Positions 49,799 through 58,696 of a stretch of 64,000 bases of DNA are shown here, in pieces. The translations under genes were made by a program, and so were the position numbers. The notes under the pieces are model-generated. The model ran no database searches, was not told where the DNA came from, and saw only the letters and a list, made by a program, of their open reading frames with translations. The stretch lies in contig CAYWXL010000016.1 in assembly GCA_964461995.1 (NCBI GenBank), positions 14,703 to 78,702 of the forward strand, read 5' to 3'. Position 1 is the stretch's first letter, and each line of letters opens with the position of its first letter. This DNA is from JALSRK01 sp964461995. GTDB taxonomy: Bacteria > Acidobacteriota > Terriglobia > Bryobacterales > Bryobacteraceae.

Positions 49799-50974
49799 AT
49801 GCCTGCGGCCAAAGACTACTACGAGATTCTCGGAGTGAAGCGGAACGCCTCGGCGGACGAAATCCGCAAGGCGTACAAGCGTCTCGCCCGCAAGTACCAC
49901 CCGGACGTCAACCCGGGCGACAAGGCCGCCGAGGAGCGTTTCAAGGAGATACAGGAAGCCTACTCGGTGCTGAACGATCCCAAGAAGCGCAAGATGTACG
50001 ACCAGTATGGCTTCTACTCCGAGAACGCCCAGGCAACCGGCGCCGGCGGTTTCCGGTCCGGCCCAGGCACGGGATTCGGCTTCGATTTCGGTGGGTTCGA
50101 TTTCTCTGATTTCGCCTCCGGCGCAGGCTCAGCACGGGAAGGCCCCTTCAGTGGAACGAGTTTCAGTGATATCTTCAGTCAGTTCTTCGGCCGCCGGGCG
50201 CGCCGGGAAGCCAGGCCGCAGCCTCAACGCGGAACCGACCTGGAGTACGGCCTGAATATCGGCTTCTGGGAGGCCATCCACGGCACGAAGGTCCGGCTGT
50301 CGATCAACCGGCAGGTGGCCTGTAGCCGGTGCAACGGCTTGGGAACAGCCGGCGGCGCCAGCACGGTCTGTCCGGAGTGCCATGGTTCCGGCACCGTGAC
50401 GCAGACGGCGGGAGCCATGCGGTTCAACCTGACGTGCCCGCGCTGCAGCGGCACGGGCCGCCTGGAGAACGCCTGCCCGGCCTGCCACGGCGAGGGCCGC
50501 GTACTGAAGGCCGAGACTGTCGAAGTCCGCATTCCCCCAGGCGTCAACTCCGGCGACCGTCTTCGGGTCGCCGGCAAAGGCAACGCCGGTACGGGAGGCG
50601 CCCCTTCTGGCGATCTTTACATCACGGTCCGTGTAGAGCCGCACCCCTTTTTCGAAAGGGTGGGTGACGACATCCACATCAAGGTCCCCGTCACCGTCTG
50701 GGAAGCGTCGCTGGGTACCAAGATCGAAGTTCCCACGATTGACGGGCGGGCCCTGCTCAAAATCCCGCAAGGGACCCAAAACGGTCAGAAGCTCCGCCTG
50801 CGGGGGAAAGGGGTGATGAACACCCGCAAGGGCCGGCGCGGAGACCAGATCGTCGAAGTGGTCTTGCAGACGCCGCTGGCGCGGGACGAGCGGACCCGGG
50901 AGATTCTCAGGGAGTTGGCCAAGTTGCATCCGGAGGACCCACGCGCGAAGCTGTGGGAGCAAGTGAGGGCGTGA
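49799..50974 (+). CDS. dnaJ: Chaperone DnaJ (Hsp40, type I)
   Basis: This 391-residue co-chaperone stimulates DnaK ATPase activity. It has a J domain with YHPDVNPGD (HPD), a Gly/Phe-rich linker, and four zinc-binding CxxCxGxG-type motifs (CSRCNGLG, CPECHGSG, CPRCSGTG, CPACHGEG). The C-terminal client-binding domain follows. It lies 91 bases after dnaK; the intervening sequence is GC-rich with GGCCGG repeats that may fold. hspR begins three bases after its stop. Confidence 0.96.
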   Translation: MPAAKDYYEILGVKRNASADEIRKAYKRLARKYHPDVNPGDKAAEERFKEIQEAYSVLNDPKKRKMYDQYGFYSENAQATGAGGFRSGPGTGFGFDFGGFDFSDFASGAGSAREGPFSGTSFSDIFSQFFGRRARREARPQPQRGTDLEYGLNIGFWEAIHGTKVRLSINRQVACSRCNGLGTAGGASTVCPECHGSGTVTQTAGAMRFNLTCPRCSGTGRLENACPACHGEGRVLKAETVEVRIPPGVNSGDRLRVAGKGNAGTGGAPSGDLYITVRVEPHPFFERVGDDIHIKVPVTVWEASLGTKIEVPTIDGRALLKIPQGTQNGQKLRLRGKGVMNTRKGRRGDQIVEVVLQTPLARDERTREILRELAKLHPEDPRAKLWEQVRA

Positions 50975-50977
50975 GCG

Positions 50978-51418
50978 ATGCCGAGGAGTAAAGGGACGAA
51001 ATCCAAGACCAGAAAGCGGGCCGGCTACATGATCTCTGCAGTAGCGGAGCAATACGACATCCACCCGCAGACGCTACGCCTGTACGAGCGCGAAGGGTTG
51101 CTCAAGCCGTCCCGCACCGAAGGCAACACCCGCCTCTACACCGAGCAGGACCTGCAGCGCCTCGAACTGATTTTGAAGCTCACCAGAGAATTGGGCGTCA
51201 ACCTGGCCGGCGTCGAGATCATCCTCAACATGCGTGAGAAGATGGAGGCGATGCAGAAGCAGATCGAAGAATTCATCACCATCCTGAATCAGGAGTTGGC
51301 CATGCGCATGCCGGCCCAGGACACCGACAAGGAGCACGGCTTGATCCCGGTGCTCAAGGTCAGGTCGCCCGTGCGCGCGCGTCCCGCCGGGAAATCCCAG
51401 AGCGCGAAGAAAGGGTGA
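50978..51418 (+). CDS. hspR: MerR-family heat-shock repressor HspR
   Basis: This 146-residue protein has a MerR winged HTH (YMISAVAEQYDIHPQTLRLYEREGLLKPSRT), then a coiled-coil with MREKMEAMQKQIEEFI. It has the short HspR layout without an effector-binding domain, and a basic C-terminal tail. HspR represses dnaK operons and is released by heat through DnaK feedback. The gene follows dnaJ by three bases, which suggests translational coupling and autoregulation. Expected targets are HAIR-like sites (CTTGAGT-N7-ACTCAAG). Confidence 0.92.
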   Translation: MPRSKGTKSKTRKRAGYMISAVAEQYDIHPQTLRLYEREGLLKPSRTEGNTRLYTEQDLQRLELILKLTRELGVNLAGVEIILNMREKMEAMQKQIEEFITILNQELAMRMPAQDTDKEHGLIPVLKVRSPVRARPAGKSQSAKKG

Positions 51419-51436
51419 GAATCCCGCCCAGGAATC

Positions 51437-52063
51437 TCAGCGGATGATTTCCAGGAAATCTCCGGTCGAGGCGTCCACGAACACAGAGAAATCGCTCGTC
51501 GAGAGCCGTTCTCCCCAGTAAATGCGCCAAGCTAGGTTCGGGTGCCGGTTGGTCTGCTCGAGCAAGAAATTCACCGGCCGGTCAGGGTTCTTCTTGATGT
51601 AGGCTTTGGTCTCTTTGCGGGACAAGGCTACCTGATAAGCTTTCTCGGATCCCACCTTGAAAGCGGCTACCGGCCATGGCTTCTCCAGTCCGGACGTGTA
51701 GGCCTCTTCGTGGTCCTGGAAGACGCCTTTCTGAATCTTGCCGCCCACCTCGACCACCGAATAATTGAACACGCCCACGCGGTTCTTGCTCGGTGAATAG
51801 AAGGTCGCTCGCCACGCCCCGTACTTGCCGTCCTTGGGCTTCACCTCTTCGATCCGCAGATTTTCGAGGCGCAGGCCCTGGGCGTCGGGCGCCCAGTTTC
51901 TCGCAGCGGGAAACATGCGGAAGAAGGCTGTTTGCCCGTCGATCGGCTCAGGCGGGGCTTCCGGCTCGGCCGCCTGCTCCGGCCCGGGTGAAGGTTCAGT
52001 GCAAGCCACGAAAGTGAGGAGAATCCCTAACGAAATGTAAATAAATGCTTTGTGCTTCATCAT
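51437..52063 (-). CDS. Lipoprotein of unknown function
   Basis: This 208-residue protein has a lipobox LTFVAC behind a hydrophobic leader (KHKAFIYISLGILL), so it is probably lipid-anchored. A Pro/Glu-rich spacer (EPSPGPEQAAEPEAPPEP) follows, then a domain ending VFVDASTGDFLEIIR, which resembles PepSY-like folds. The start is one of two adjacent ATG codons (52063 or 52060). It converges with hspR, leaving 18 bases between the stops. Confidence 0.75.
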   Translation of the reverse strand: MMKHKAFIYISLGILLTFVACTEPSPGPEQAAEPEAPPEPIDGQTAFFRMFPAARNWAPDAQGLRLENLRIEEVKPKDGKYGAWRATFYSPSKNRVGVFNYSVVEVGGKIQKGVFQDHEEAYTSGLEKPWPVAAFKVGSEKAYQVALSRKETKAYIKKNPDRPVNFLLEQTNRHPNLAWRIYWGERLSTSDFSVFVDASTGDFLEIIR

Positions 52064-52120
52064 CGGCGACTTCGATGCCCTCATTGTAACCAATTGGGGG
52101 GCTGTGACGCAGAGATTCTA

Positions 52121-52129
52121 TGCCATAAT
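52121..52129 (+). promoter_or_regulatory. Candidate extended -10 promoter for the glycine-rich TPR gene
   Basis: TG-C-CATAAT is an extended -10 (TGn plus five of six for TATAAT), about 30 bases before the ATG at 52159. The gene is preceded by CCAGGAGGTTTGAG as a strong ribosome site. There is no clear -35, as expected for extended -10 promoters. Confidence 0.4.
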
Positions 52130-52158
52130 GAGGGCAACTCTCCCCCAGGAGGTTTGAG

Positions 52159-53511
52159 ATGCACTACCGGCAGATCGCACGGTGGCTGGTCTTCGCCGTA
52201 GCGACAGTGGCCCTCACGGTAGGGATGGCTCTCGCCCAAAGCCAAGGAGGCGGGAGCGGAGGAACCGGAGGAACTGGAGGCGGCAGCGGAGGCGGAGGGA
52301 CCGGCGGAGGCAGCCGCGGAGGCGGTGGAGGAGCGACTCCGACACGGCCAACGACACCTACCACGGGTCAGCCCCAGACACCATTCCCGGGGCAAACGCA
52401 GCAGCCTCAGTGGCAGCGTTTCCCTGAAATGCAGCGTCCCATCTATCTGCAAGGCAAAGTTGTCTTCGAGGACGGAACCCCGGCGCCACCCAACGTTGTC
52501 ATCGAACGTGTGTGCGCCGGCCGGCCGATCCCCGAAGGCTACACGGATTCCAAAGGACGATTCAGTTTCGAAGTGGGGCGCAATGCACATCTGATCCCCG
52601 ATGCCAGCGTCGGCAGTTATGGTACCCCTCCCGGACTCTCGCCGTCGCAGTGGGGGGGCGGCGGCTACGGGCCCGGCACGACCGGGATTTCCGAACGGGA
52701 TCTTGCCGGGTGTGAGCTCCAGGCGCGGTTGCCCGGATACCGGTCCACCTCCATCGAACTGACGGGCCGGAAGCTGTTCGACAACCCCAATGTCGGCACG
52801 ATCGTGCTGCGGAAGCTTGGCAACGTCAGCGGCTACACAATTTCAATGTCGAGCCTGCAGGCCCCGAAAAAGGCCAAGAAGGCGTTCAGCAAAGGCATGA
52901 AGGAGGCCGGCAAGAAAAAGTGGGACAAGGCTCTGCAACAGTTTGAGAAAGCTGTTGCCGAGTACCCCAAGTATGCCGAGGCATGGTACGCCCTGGGGCA
53001 GGTTTATCAAACGCAGAAGAACATCAAGAAAGCTCGCGAGGCGTATGAAAAAGCCATCGAGGCCGACAAGAAATACATGAATCCTTACGTGAAGCTCGCC
53101 TACCTCGACGCCATGAACAACGAGTGGCAGAAGGTGGCCGACCTCACGGGCCTTGTCCTCAAGAGGAACCCCTACGACTTCCCCGAAGCCTACTTCCTCA
53201 ACTCGATGGCGCACCTCAACTTGAAGAACAACAGCGCCGCAGAGAAGAGCGCGCGGGAAGCCATCAAGATGAATTACTGGAAACAGCGGCCGCAATTGGA
53301 GCAGATTCTCGGTCTCGCGCTCGCGTTTCAGAACCAGTACGAAGAAGCGGTCGCTCACCTAAGACGGTATCTCGAGTTGACACCCAACGCCCGCAACGCT
53401 CCCTTGGTGCGGGAGCAGTTGAGCCGTCTGGAGCAGTTCCTGGCCCAGCAGCAGCGGGTTGACGTCCCCAAGCAGGCGGCTGTCTCGGGAAGCTCTCCGG
53501 AGAGCCAATAA
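52159..53511 (+). CDS. Exported glycine-rich protein with CnaB-like and TPR domains
   Basis: This 450-residue protein has a signal peptide (about 1-30, ending LAQSQ). A low-complexity Gly/Ser/Thr/Pro segment (about 30-88) is followed by a carboxypeptidase-regulatory-like beta domain (about 90-235, VVFEDGTPAPPNVVIERVC). A C-terminal TPR array follows (KKAFSKGMKEAGKKKWDKAL, AWYALGQVYQTQKNIKKARE, PYVKLAYLDAMNNEWQKVAD). It probably acts in the envelope; no specific partner is evident. Confidence 0.82.
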   Translation: MHYRQIARWLVFAVATVALTVGMALAQSQGGGSGGTGGTGGGSGGGGTGGGSRGGGGGATPTRPTTPTTGQPQTPFPGQTQQPQWQRFPEMQRPIYLQGKVVFEDGTPAPPNVVIERVCAGRPIPEGYTDSKGRFSFEVGRNAHLIPDASVGSYGTPPGLSPSQWGGGGYGPGTTGISERDLAGCELQARLPGYRSTSIELTGRKLFDNPNVGTIVLRKLGNVSGYTISMSSLQAPKKAKKAFSKGMKEAGKKKWDKALQQFEKAVAEYPKYAEAWYALGQVYQTQKNIKKAREAYEKAIEADKKYMNPYVKLAYLDAMNNEWQKVADLTGLVLKRNPYDFPEAYFLNSMAHLNLKNNSAAEKSAREAIKMNYWKQRPQLEQILGLALAFQNQYEEAVAHLRRYLELTPNARNAPLVREQLSRLEQFLAQQQRVDVPKQAAVSGSSPESQ

Positions 53512-53746
53512 AGGCGGTCCGTCCCCTAATAGCGGCCGGATGTGCTCCCGGGGGGGCGGACCAGCCGTTCAACAAGGAGACAAGCGCCCGAGACCGGGAG
53601 AAGAGGCTCCTTCGGCCCCTTCCCTGTCTTTTCTCGCCGTGTGGAGCCTATGCGCCGGCTGCGCTGGCGAGCTGCGGACCGCTCCCCTCCTGGACTCTTT
53701 GCTGGATCCCCTTTGCCCTGAACGCGATGCGCTCGAGTGCCGCGAG

Positions 53747-53752
53747 TATAAT
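53747..53752 (+). promoter_or_regulatory. Candidate -10 box for infA
   Basis: TATAAT lies 55 bases before the infA ATG. The 295-base gap (53512-53806) between the TPR gene and infA holds no convincing coding frame. No matching -35 lies at 16-18 bases, so confidence is limited. AATAGGAGGACA is the infA ribosome site. Confidence 0.4.
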
Positions 53753-53806
53753 GGATGTGGCGGAGTCTCGCTGGAAATCTCCGCAGAACTATCCAATAGG
53801 AGGACA

Positions 53807-54031
53807 ATGAGCAAAGAGGACAATATCGAGGTTCAGGGGACAGTCATCGAGAAGTTTCCGAGCGGTTTATTCAGCGTGCAATTGGACCACGACAAAGAGC
53901 ACGTCATTCTGGCTCATCTCGCCGGCAAGCTGCGCCGCCACCGGATTCGCGTCCTTCCGGGGGACCGGGTCACCGTCGAAATGTCTCCTTACGACCTGAC
54001 CAAAGGACGCATCACCTACCGCCATAAATAA
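53807..54031 (+). CDS. infA: Translation initiation factor IF-1
   Basis: This 74-residue OB-fold protein has the IF-1 course EVQGTVIEKFPSGLFSVQL, then HVILAHLAGKLRRHRIRVLP, GDRVTVEMSPYDLTKGRI and TYRHK. It binds the ribosomal A site during initiation. The family length is 71-75 residues and the start is fixed by AGGAGG at seven bases. It stands apart from any ribosomal-protein cluster, followed after 163 bases by the kgd gene. Confidence 0.97.
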   Translation: MSKEDNIEVQGTVIEKFPSGLFSVQLDHDKEHVILAHLAGKLRRHRIRVLPGDRVTVEMSPYDLTKGRITYRHK

Positions 54032-54194
54032 GCCGAGAACCTGACGCCGGGCTGGATCCAAGCACGATTGGGGAGGGGAATTCTTGCGCCTTCATCACCG
54101 CGACCCGGCCGACGGCCCCGCGCTATCATGGGCGTCAGAGCAGCGCTGGCGCAGACCGCCGCTCAGGAGTCGAGATCGAGGGTAATCCACACCG

Positions 54195-57100
54195 ATGGCC
54201 GAAAAGAAAACCGCAGGAGCATCCGGCGTCAACCAGTGGGTCGAGGACGAACTCTACCTTCAATTCCTGCATGACCGCGCCTCCGTGGACGAGAGCTGGC
54301 GCTCGCTGTTCGAACACAACGGCGGCGCGCGCGAGGCGGCGGATCTGGCTCTGGTCCGGCCTTCCGTGACCCCCGTCCCGCAGCTTGGGCCGGACGCTCA
54401 GGTGAGAGTTCTGCGAGGCGCTCCCGCTCGCCTCGCCCGGAATATGGAGGCCAGCCTCTCGGTTCCCACCGCCACCTCGCAGCGCACGATCCCCGTGAAG
54501 GCGATGGAGGAAAACCGCCGCCTCATCAATCAGCAACGGGTATTGGCGGGCAAGAGCAAGGTCTCCTTCACCCACCTGATCGCCTTCGCCGTCGCCCGCG
54601 CCCTGCGGGAATTCCCGAACCTGAACAGCGCCTACTCCGAGTCTCCCGACGGGCCGGCGCGCATCGCCCGCCGCGAGATCAATCTGGGAGTCGCCGTGGA
54701 CGTAGAAGGCCGCGACGGCGCCCGGATGCTGCTGGTGCCAAACATCAAAAATGCCGGAGCGTTGGACTTCGAGCGCTTCCTGGCCGCGTTCGACGACCTG
54801 GTCCAGCGGGCGCGGTCGGGCCGCCTGAACGTCGCCGACTTCGAGGGCACGACGGTTTCCTTGACGAACCCCGGTACCGTCGGCACATCGGCATCGGTGC
54901 CGCGATTGATGCCGGGACAAGGAGCGATCATCGCCACCGGGGTGATCGATTATCCGGCCGAGTACCGGGGCTCCGATCCGGAGATGCTGGCCGCCATGGG
55001 GATCGGCAAGGTGATGACGGTGACGTGCACCTACGACCACCGCATCATTCAAGGCGCCGAATCCGGCATGTTCCTGGGACGCCTTCAAGAGCTGCTGGAA
55101 GGCAAGCACGGTTTCTACGAGGAGATCTTCGCCGCGCTCCGCATTCCTTACCACCCGATCCCGTGGGAGCGGGATCGGGCCACTTCCATCGCCGGCATCG
55201 GGGGCGAACGCACCGCGGAGATCGCCAAAGAGGCGGCCGTGCTTCAGCTCATCAACGCCTATCGCGTGCGCGGGCACCTGGTGGCCGACCTCGATCCCCT
55301 GGGCTCGGAGCCCCATTACCACCCCGAGCTGGATCCTGCCAATTACGGCCTCACGATCTGGGACCTGGATCGCGAGTTCCTCACCGGCACTTTGGGCCAG
55401 CCGCTGGGGGAGGGCTCGCCGCACCGCGTCGCCACGCTACGCGAGATCCTCGAGACGGTCCGGCGCACCTACTGCGGCAAGATCGGGTGCGAGTACATGA
55501 ACATCCAGCATCCGGAGCAGAAGCAGTGGCTCCAGCAGCGGATGGAACCGCAGGCCAACAGTTGGCCCATCGCCACCGAGCGCCGCGTCCGGATCCTGCA
55601 ACGCCTCCTGGAAGCCGAGGAGTTCGAACATTTCTTGGGAGCGCGCTTCGTCGGCCACAAACGCTTCTCGCTCGAAGGCGCCGAAGCGGCGATCGTGATC
55701 CTCCATGAACTGCTCGATCTCGCGGCGGATCGCGGCGTCGTCGAAACGGTCATCGGCATGGCGCACCGGGGCCGCCTGAACGTCCTTAGCAACGTGGTCG
55801 GCAAGCCGATCACCCAGATCTTCGCCGAGTTCGAAGGCTACATCGATCCGCAGAGTACGCAGGGCTCGGGAGACGTCAAGTACCACCTCGGCGCCGCCGG
55901 CGCCCACCGCTCGCCACAGGGCCACCAGCTCGCCGTGGCGGTGGCCCCGAACCCAAGCCACCTCGAGGCGGTGGATCCCGTCGTCGAAGGCATCGTGCGC
56001 CCCAAGCAGGACCGCCTCGGCGACGCCGAACGCAAGCGCGTCATTCCCATCCTCGTCCACGGAGACGCCGCCTTCGCCGGGCAAGGCGTCGTGGCCGAAA
56101 CGTTGAATCTGTCCCAGCTTCGCGGCTATTCGACCGGCGGCACGATCCACGTCATCATCAACAACCAGATCGGCTTCACCACCGGCCCCGAGGAAGCCCG
56201 TTCCTCGCCCTACTCCACCGACGTCGCCAAGACGGTCCAGGCGCCCATCTTCCACGTCAACGGCGACGACCCGGAGGCGGTGGCGCGAGTCGTCGAGCTG
56301 GCCTTCGATTATCGCCAGGAGTTCGGCAAGGACGTGGTGATCGACATGTTCTGCTACCGGCGCCACGGCCATAACGAGGCCGATGACCCCAGCTACACCC
56401 AGCCCATCCTGTACCGGAAGATTCGGAACCATCCCTCGGTGGCCACACTTTACAGTGAAAAGCTGGTGCGCGAGGGCGTGGTCTCCAAGGAATGGGTCGC
56501 CGAGCGGCGGCGCGAGTTCAAGCGGCGGCTGGAAGAGGGCTACCGCAAAGCGCAGGAGAAAGAAGCGCACTACGAGATTCAGGACTTGGGCAAGCTGGAG
56601 CCGGGGCAGGTCTCCACCTACTGTCCCCGCACGGCGGTGGATCGGGGCACCGTCGAGCGCGTCGTCAACGGCATCACCCAACTGCCCCCGGACTTCCACC
56701 TGCATCCGAAGCTCCGGGGGTTCCTCGAGCGCCGCCGCGCCGTCCTCGAGGGCGCTCCGATGGACTGGGCCACTGCCGAAGCCCTCGCCTTCGGCAGCCT
56801 GGTGCTCGAAGGCACGCCGGTGCGCCTGAGTGGGCAGGACAGCTCCCGCGGCACCTTCAGCCAGCGCCACCTGGCCCTGTTCGACTACGAAGATGGCCGC
56901 GAGTACATTCCCTTGCAGCACCTCGCGCCGGACCAGGCGCGGTTCGAGGTCTACGACAGTTCGCTCAGCGAGTACGCCGTCCTTGGTTTCGAGTTCGGCT
57001 ACAGCGTGGGCGATCCGCTTACGCTCGTCATCTGGGAAGCCCAGTTCGGCGACTTCGCCAACGGCGCTCAGATCATGATCGACCAGTTCATCACCTGCGC

Positions 57101-57812
57101 CGAGCAGAAGTGGGGCCAGCCGAGCGGCCTGGTGATGCTGCTGCCCCACGGCTACGAAGGCCAGGGGCCCGAGCACTCCAGCGCCCGGATCGAGCGCTTC
57201 CTCGTTCTCACCGCCGAGAACAACATCCAGGTGGCCAACTGCACCACCCCGGCGCAGTACTTTCATCTGCTACGCCGCCAGATGTACGGCGGGCCGGACC
57301 GCCGCGGCGTCCGCAAGCCGCTCATCATCTTCACCCCGAAGAGCCTGTTGCGCCACCCGAGATGCGTTTCTTCGGTGGAAGCGCTCACTTCGGGCGGCTT
57401 TCAAGAGGTGCTCGACGACGCCGACGGACCGCCGCCTGACCGCGTCGCGCGCCTCCTGTTCTGCTCTGGGAAGATCTACTACGAGTTAGCCGCCGCTCGG
57501 GAAGAGAAAAAGGCGCACAACATCGCCTTGATCCGGCTCGAGCAGTTATATCCTTTCCCCTCCGGCGGGATCGCGGAGATCTTGAACCGGTACGCGGGAG
57601 CGGACGACCTTGTGTGGGTGCAGGAAGAGCCCCGGAACATGGGCGCCTGGCGCTTCGTCTGGGAACAGATGCAGCCGCTCCTCGCCGAGCGTCAGCGCCG
57701 CCTCCGGTACGTGGGACGACCCGCCAGCGCCGCCCCGGCTACGGGGTCTTACCGCCGGCACCTGCAGGAGCAAGCGCAACTCATCGAAGCCGCCTTCGCC
57801 CGGCGCTCCTGA
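54195..57812 (+). CDS. kgd: Multifunctional 2-oxoglutarate decarboxylase/dehydrogenase E1 with E2 succinyltransferase domain (Kgd/SucA-type)
   Basis: This 1205-residue protein matches the mycobacterial Kgd layout. It has a short E1 N-terminal helix (EDELYLQFLHDRASVDESWRSLF), then a linker. The E2-type acyltransferase catalytic domain spans about 95-310 (VSFTHLIAFAVARALREFPN, catalytic-type YDHRIIQG). A complete ThDP-dependent E1 follows, with GMAHRGRLNVL, HGDAAFAGQGVVAETLN and a C-terminal transketolase-like domain. No lipoyl domain is present. It oxidatively or non-oxidatively decarboxylates 2-oxoglutarate in the TCA cycle. Mtb Kgd is about 1231 residues. Confidence 0.93.
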   Translation: MAEKKTAGASGVNQWVEDELYLQFLHDRASVDESWRSLFEHNGGAREAADLALVRPSVTPVPQLGPDAQVRVLRGAPARLARNMEASLSVPTATSQRTIPVKAMEENRRLINQQRVLAGKSKVSFTHLIAFAVARALREFPNLNSAYSESPDGPARIARREINLGVAVDVEGRDGARMLLVPNIKNAGALDFERFLAAFDDLVQRARSGRLNVADFEGTTVSLTNPGTVGTSASVPRLMPGQGAIIATGVIDYPAEYRGSDPEMLAAMGIGKVMTVTCTYDHRIIQGAESGMFLGRLQELLEGKHGFYEEIFAALRIPYHPIPWERDRATSIAGIGGERTAEIAKEAAVLQLINAYRVRGHLVADLDPLGSEPHYHPELDPANYGLTIWDLDREFLTGTLGQPLGEGSPHRVATLREILETVRRTYCGKIGCEYMNIQHPEQKQWLQQRMEPQANSWPIATERRVRILQRLLEAEEFEHFLGARFVGHKRFSLEGAEAAIVILHELLDLAADRGVVETVIGMAHRGRLNVLSNVVGKPITQIFAEFEGYIDPQSTQGSGDVKYHLGAAGAHRSPQGHQLAVAVAPNPSHLEAVDPVVEGIVRPKQDRLGDAERKRVIPILVHGDAAFAGQGVVAETLNLSQLRGYSTGGTIHVIINNQIGFTTGPEEARSSPYSTDVAKTVQAPIFHVNGDDPEAVARVVELAFDYRQEFGKDVVIDMFCYRRHGHNEADDPSYTQPILYRKIRNHPSVATLYSEKLVREGVVSKEWVAERRREFKRRLEEGYRKAQEKEAHYEIQDLGKLEPGQVSTYCPRTAVDRGTVERVVNGITQLPPDFHLHPKLRGFLERRRAVLEGAPMDWATAEALAFGSLVLEGTPVRLSGQDSSRGTFSQRHLALFDYEDGREYIPLQHLAPDQARFEVYDSSLSEYAVLGFEFGYSVGDPLTLVIWEAQFGDFANGAQIMIDQFITCAEQKWGQPSGLVMLLPHGYEGQGPEHSSARIERFLVLTAENNIQVANCTTPAQYFHLLRRQMYGGPDRRGVRKPLIIFTPKSLLRHPRCVSSVEALTSGGFQEVLDDADGPPPDRVARLLFCSGKIYYELAAAREEKKAHNIALIRLEQLYPFPSGGIAEILNRYAGADDLVWVQEEPRNMGAWRFVWEQMQPLLAERQRRLRYVGRPASAAPATGSYRRHLQEQAQLIEAAFARRS

Positions 57813-57816
57813 GCAC

Positions 57817-57838
57817 GGCGGCCGCAACGACGGCCGCC
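57817..57838. terminator. Hairpin between convergent kgd and adenosyltransferase genes
   Basis: GGCGGCCG (57817-57824), loop CAACGA and CGGCCGCC (57831-57838) form a perfect 8-bp stem in the 31-base gap between two convergent stop codons. It is a symmetrical site that could serve both transcripts. It has only a short T-run on the plus side (GCATTT), so it is a weak intrinsic terminator candidate. Confidence 0.45.
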
Positions 57839-57843
57839 GCATT

Positions 57844-58479
57844 TCAGCCGTCGCCCGGCGCCGAGTCGGCTTGGCTGGGATTCCACAACACCTCGTCCAC
57901 GTGAAGCAGATGGTTCACCCACCGGCTCCATGCGAAGAAAGCGTCACTCAGCCGGTTCAAGTATCGGAGTACCTCGGAAGGAACGTGCTCCTTCGCCGCG
58001 AGACCCGCCACCAGCCGCTCTGCGCGCCGGCAGACCGTCCGGCAAGCGTGCAGTTCGACGTTCAGCCGGCTCCCGCCCGGCAAAACGAATGACTCGAGCC
58101 GCGGCAGGTCCGCCGCCGCCGCATCGATTTCCCGCTCCAGCCGCACCACCGCCCGCGCAGTGGCCGCCGCCTGGTCCTCGCCGGCCTCTCTCACATCCGC
58201 CGCCAGGATCGACCCGGCATTGAAAAGTTCGTGCTGCACCCGCAGCAGGCTGTCCGCTAGAGGCTTCAGCCTCGGCTCTCGCGCCGACAGGCCGCTCGCC
58301 GTGAGCCGGGCCATCCCGACAAAGGCGTTCAGCTCGTCGATCGTGCCGTAGCACTCCAACCGCGGGTCCGCCTTGGAGACCATGCGGCCGCTCGCCAGCC
58401 GCGTCCGGCCTTCATCACCCGTCCGGGTATAGATCTTGTCGATGCGCACTCGAGGCGCGCCAGATTGTGGATCGCTCAT
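57844..58479 (-). CDS. ATP:cob(I)alamin adenosyltransferase, PduO type
   Basis: This 211-residue protein adenosylates cob(I)alamin to make coenzyme B12. The PduO signature is near the start: RIDKIYTRTGDEGRTRLASG. Further family blocks are ELNAFVGMARL, the VLPGGS loop, the TVCRRAERLV segment and LNRLSDAFFAWSRWVNHL. The ATG at 58479 is chosen because family members begin about 10-15 residues before RIDKIYT. It is not adjacent to a B12-dependent enzyme; the corrinoid operon is at the other end of the window. Confidence 0.92.
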   Translation of the reverse strand: MSDPQSGAPRVRIDKIYTRTGDEGRTRLASGRMVSKADPRLECYGTIDELNAFVGMARLTASGLSAREPRLKPLADSLLRVQHELFNAGSILAADVREAGEDQAAATARAVVRLEREIDAAAADLPRLESFVLPGGSRLNVELHACRTVCRRAERLVAGLAAKEHVPSEVLRYLNRLSDAFFAWSRWVNHLLHVDEVLWNPSQADSAPGDG

Positions 58480-58580
58480 ATCGTCCTTTTGGGGGCCCGC
58501 GGTCTCCGGGGCCAGCGATTCCAGCATAGCGAAATGCGCCCCAGCGCACCGTCCCGGAGAATTGCGGCCCTGGACGGCGA

Positions 58581-58645
58581 CAGTCACAAAAAAACAAGAA
58601 TAATTTTCCTAGTTTTATCAATCAATTAACAAAACTGAGCCGAGT
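58581..58645. other. AT-rich island between adenosyltransferase and histidine kinase genes
   Basis: The 217-base divergent gap (58480-58696) contains a sharply AT-rich stretch in an otherwise GC-rich region. It includes poly-A, TAATTTT and an inverted repeat AGTTTT (58611-58616) / AAAACT (58631-58636) with a 14-base spacer. A TAAAAT is at 58665-58670. This looks like promoter and operator DNA for one or both genes, but I cannot place exact boxes. Confidence 0.4.
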
Positions 58646-58696
58646 TTTCCCAAGGGACGGCGCATAAAATCGGGGCGGTGACAGACGCTTTTCCGC

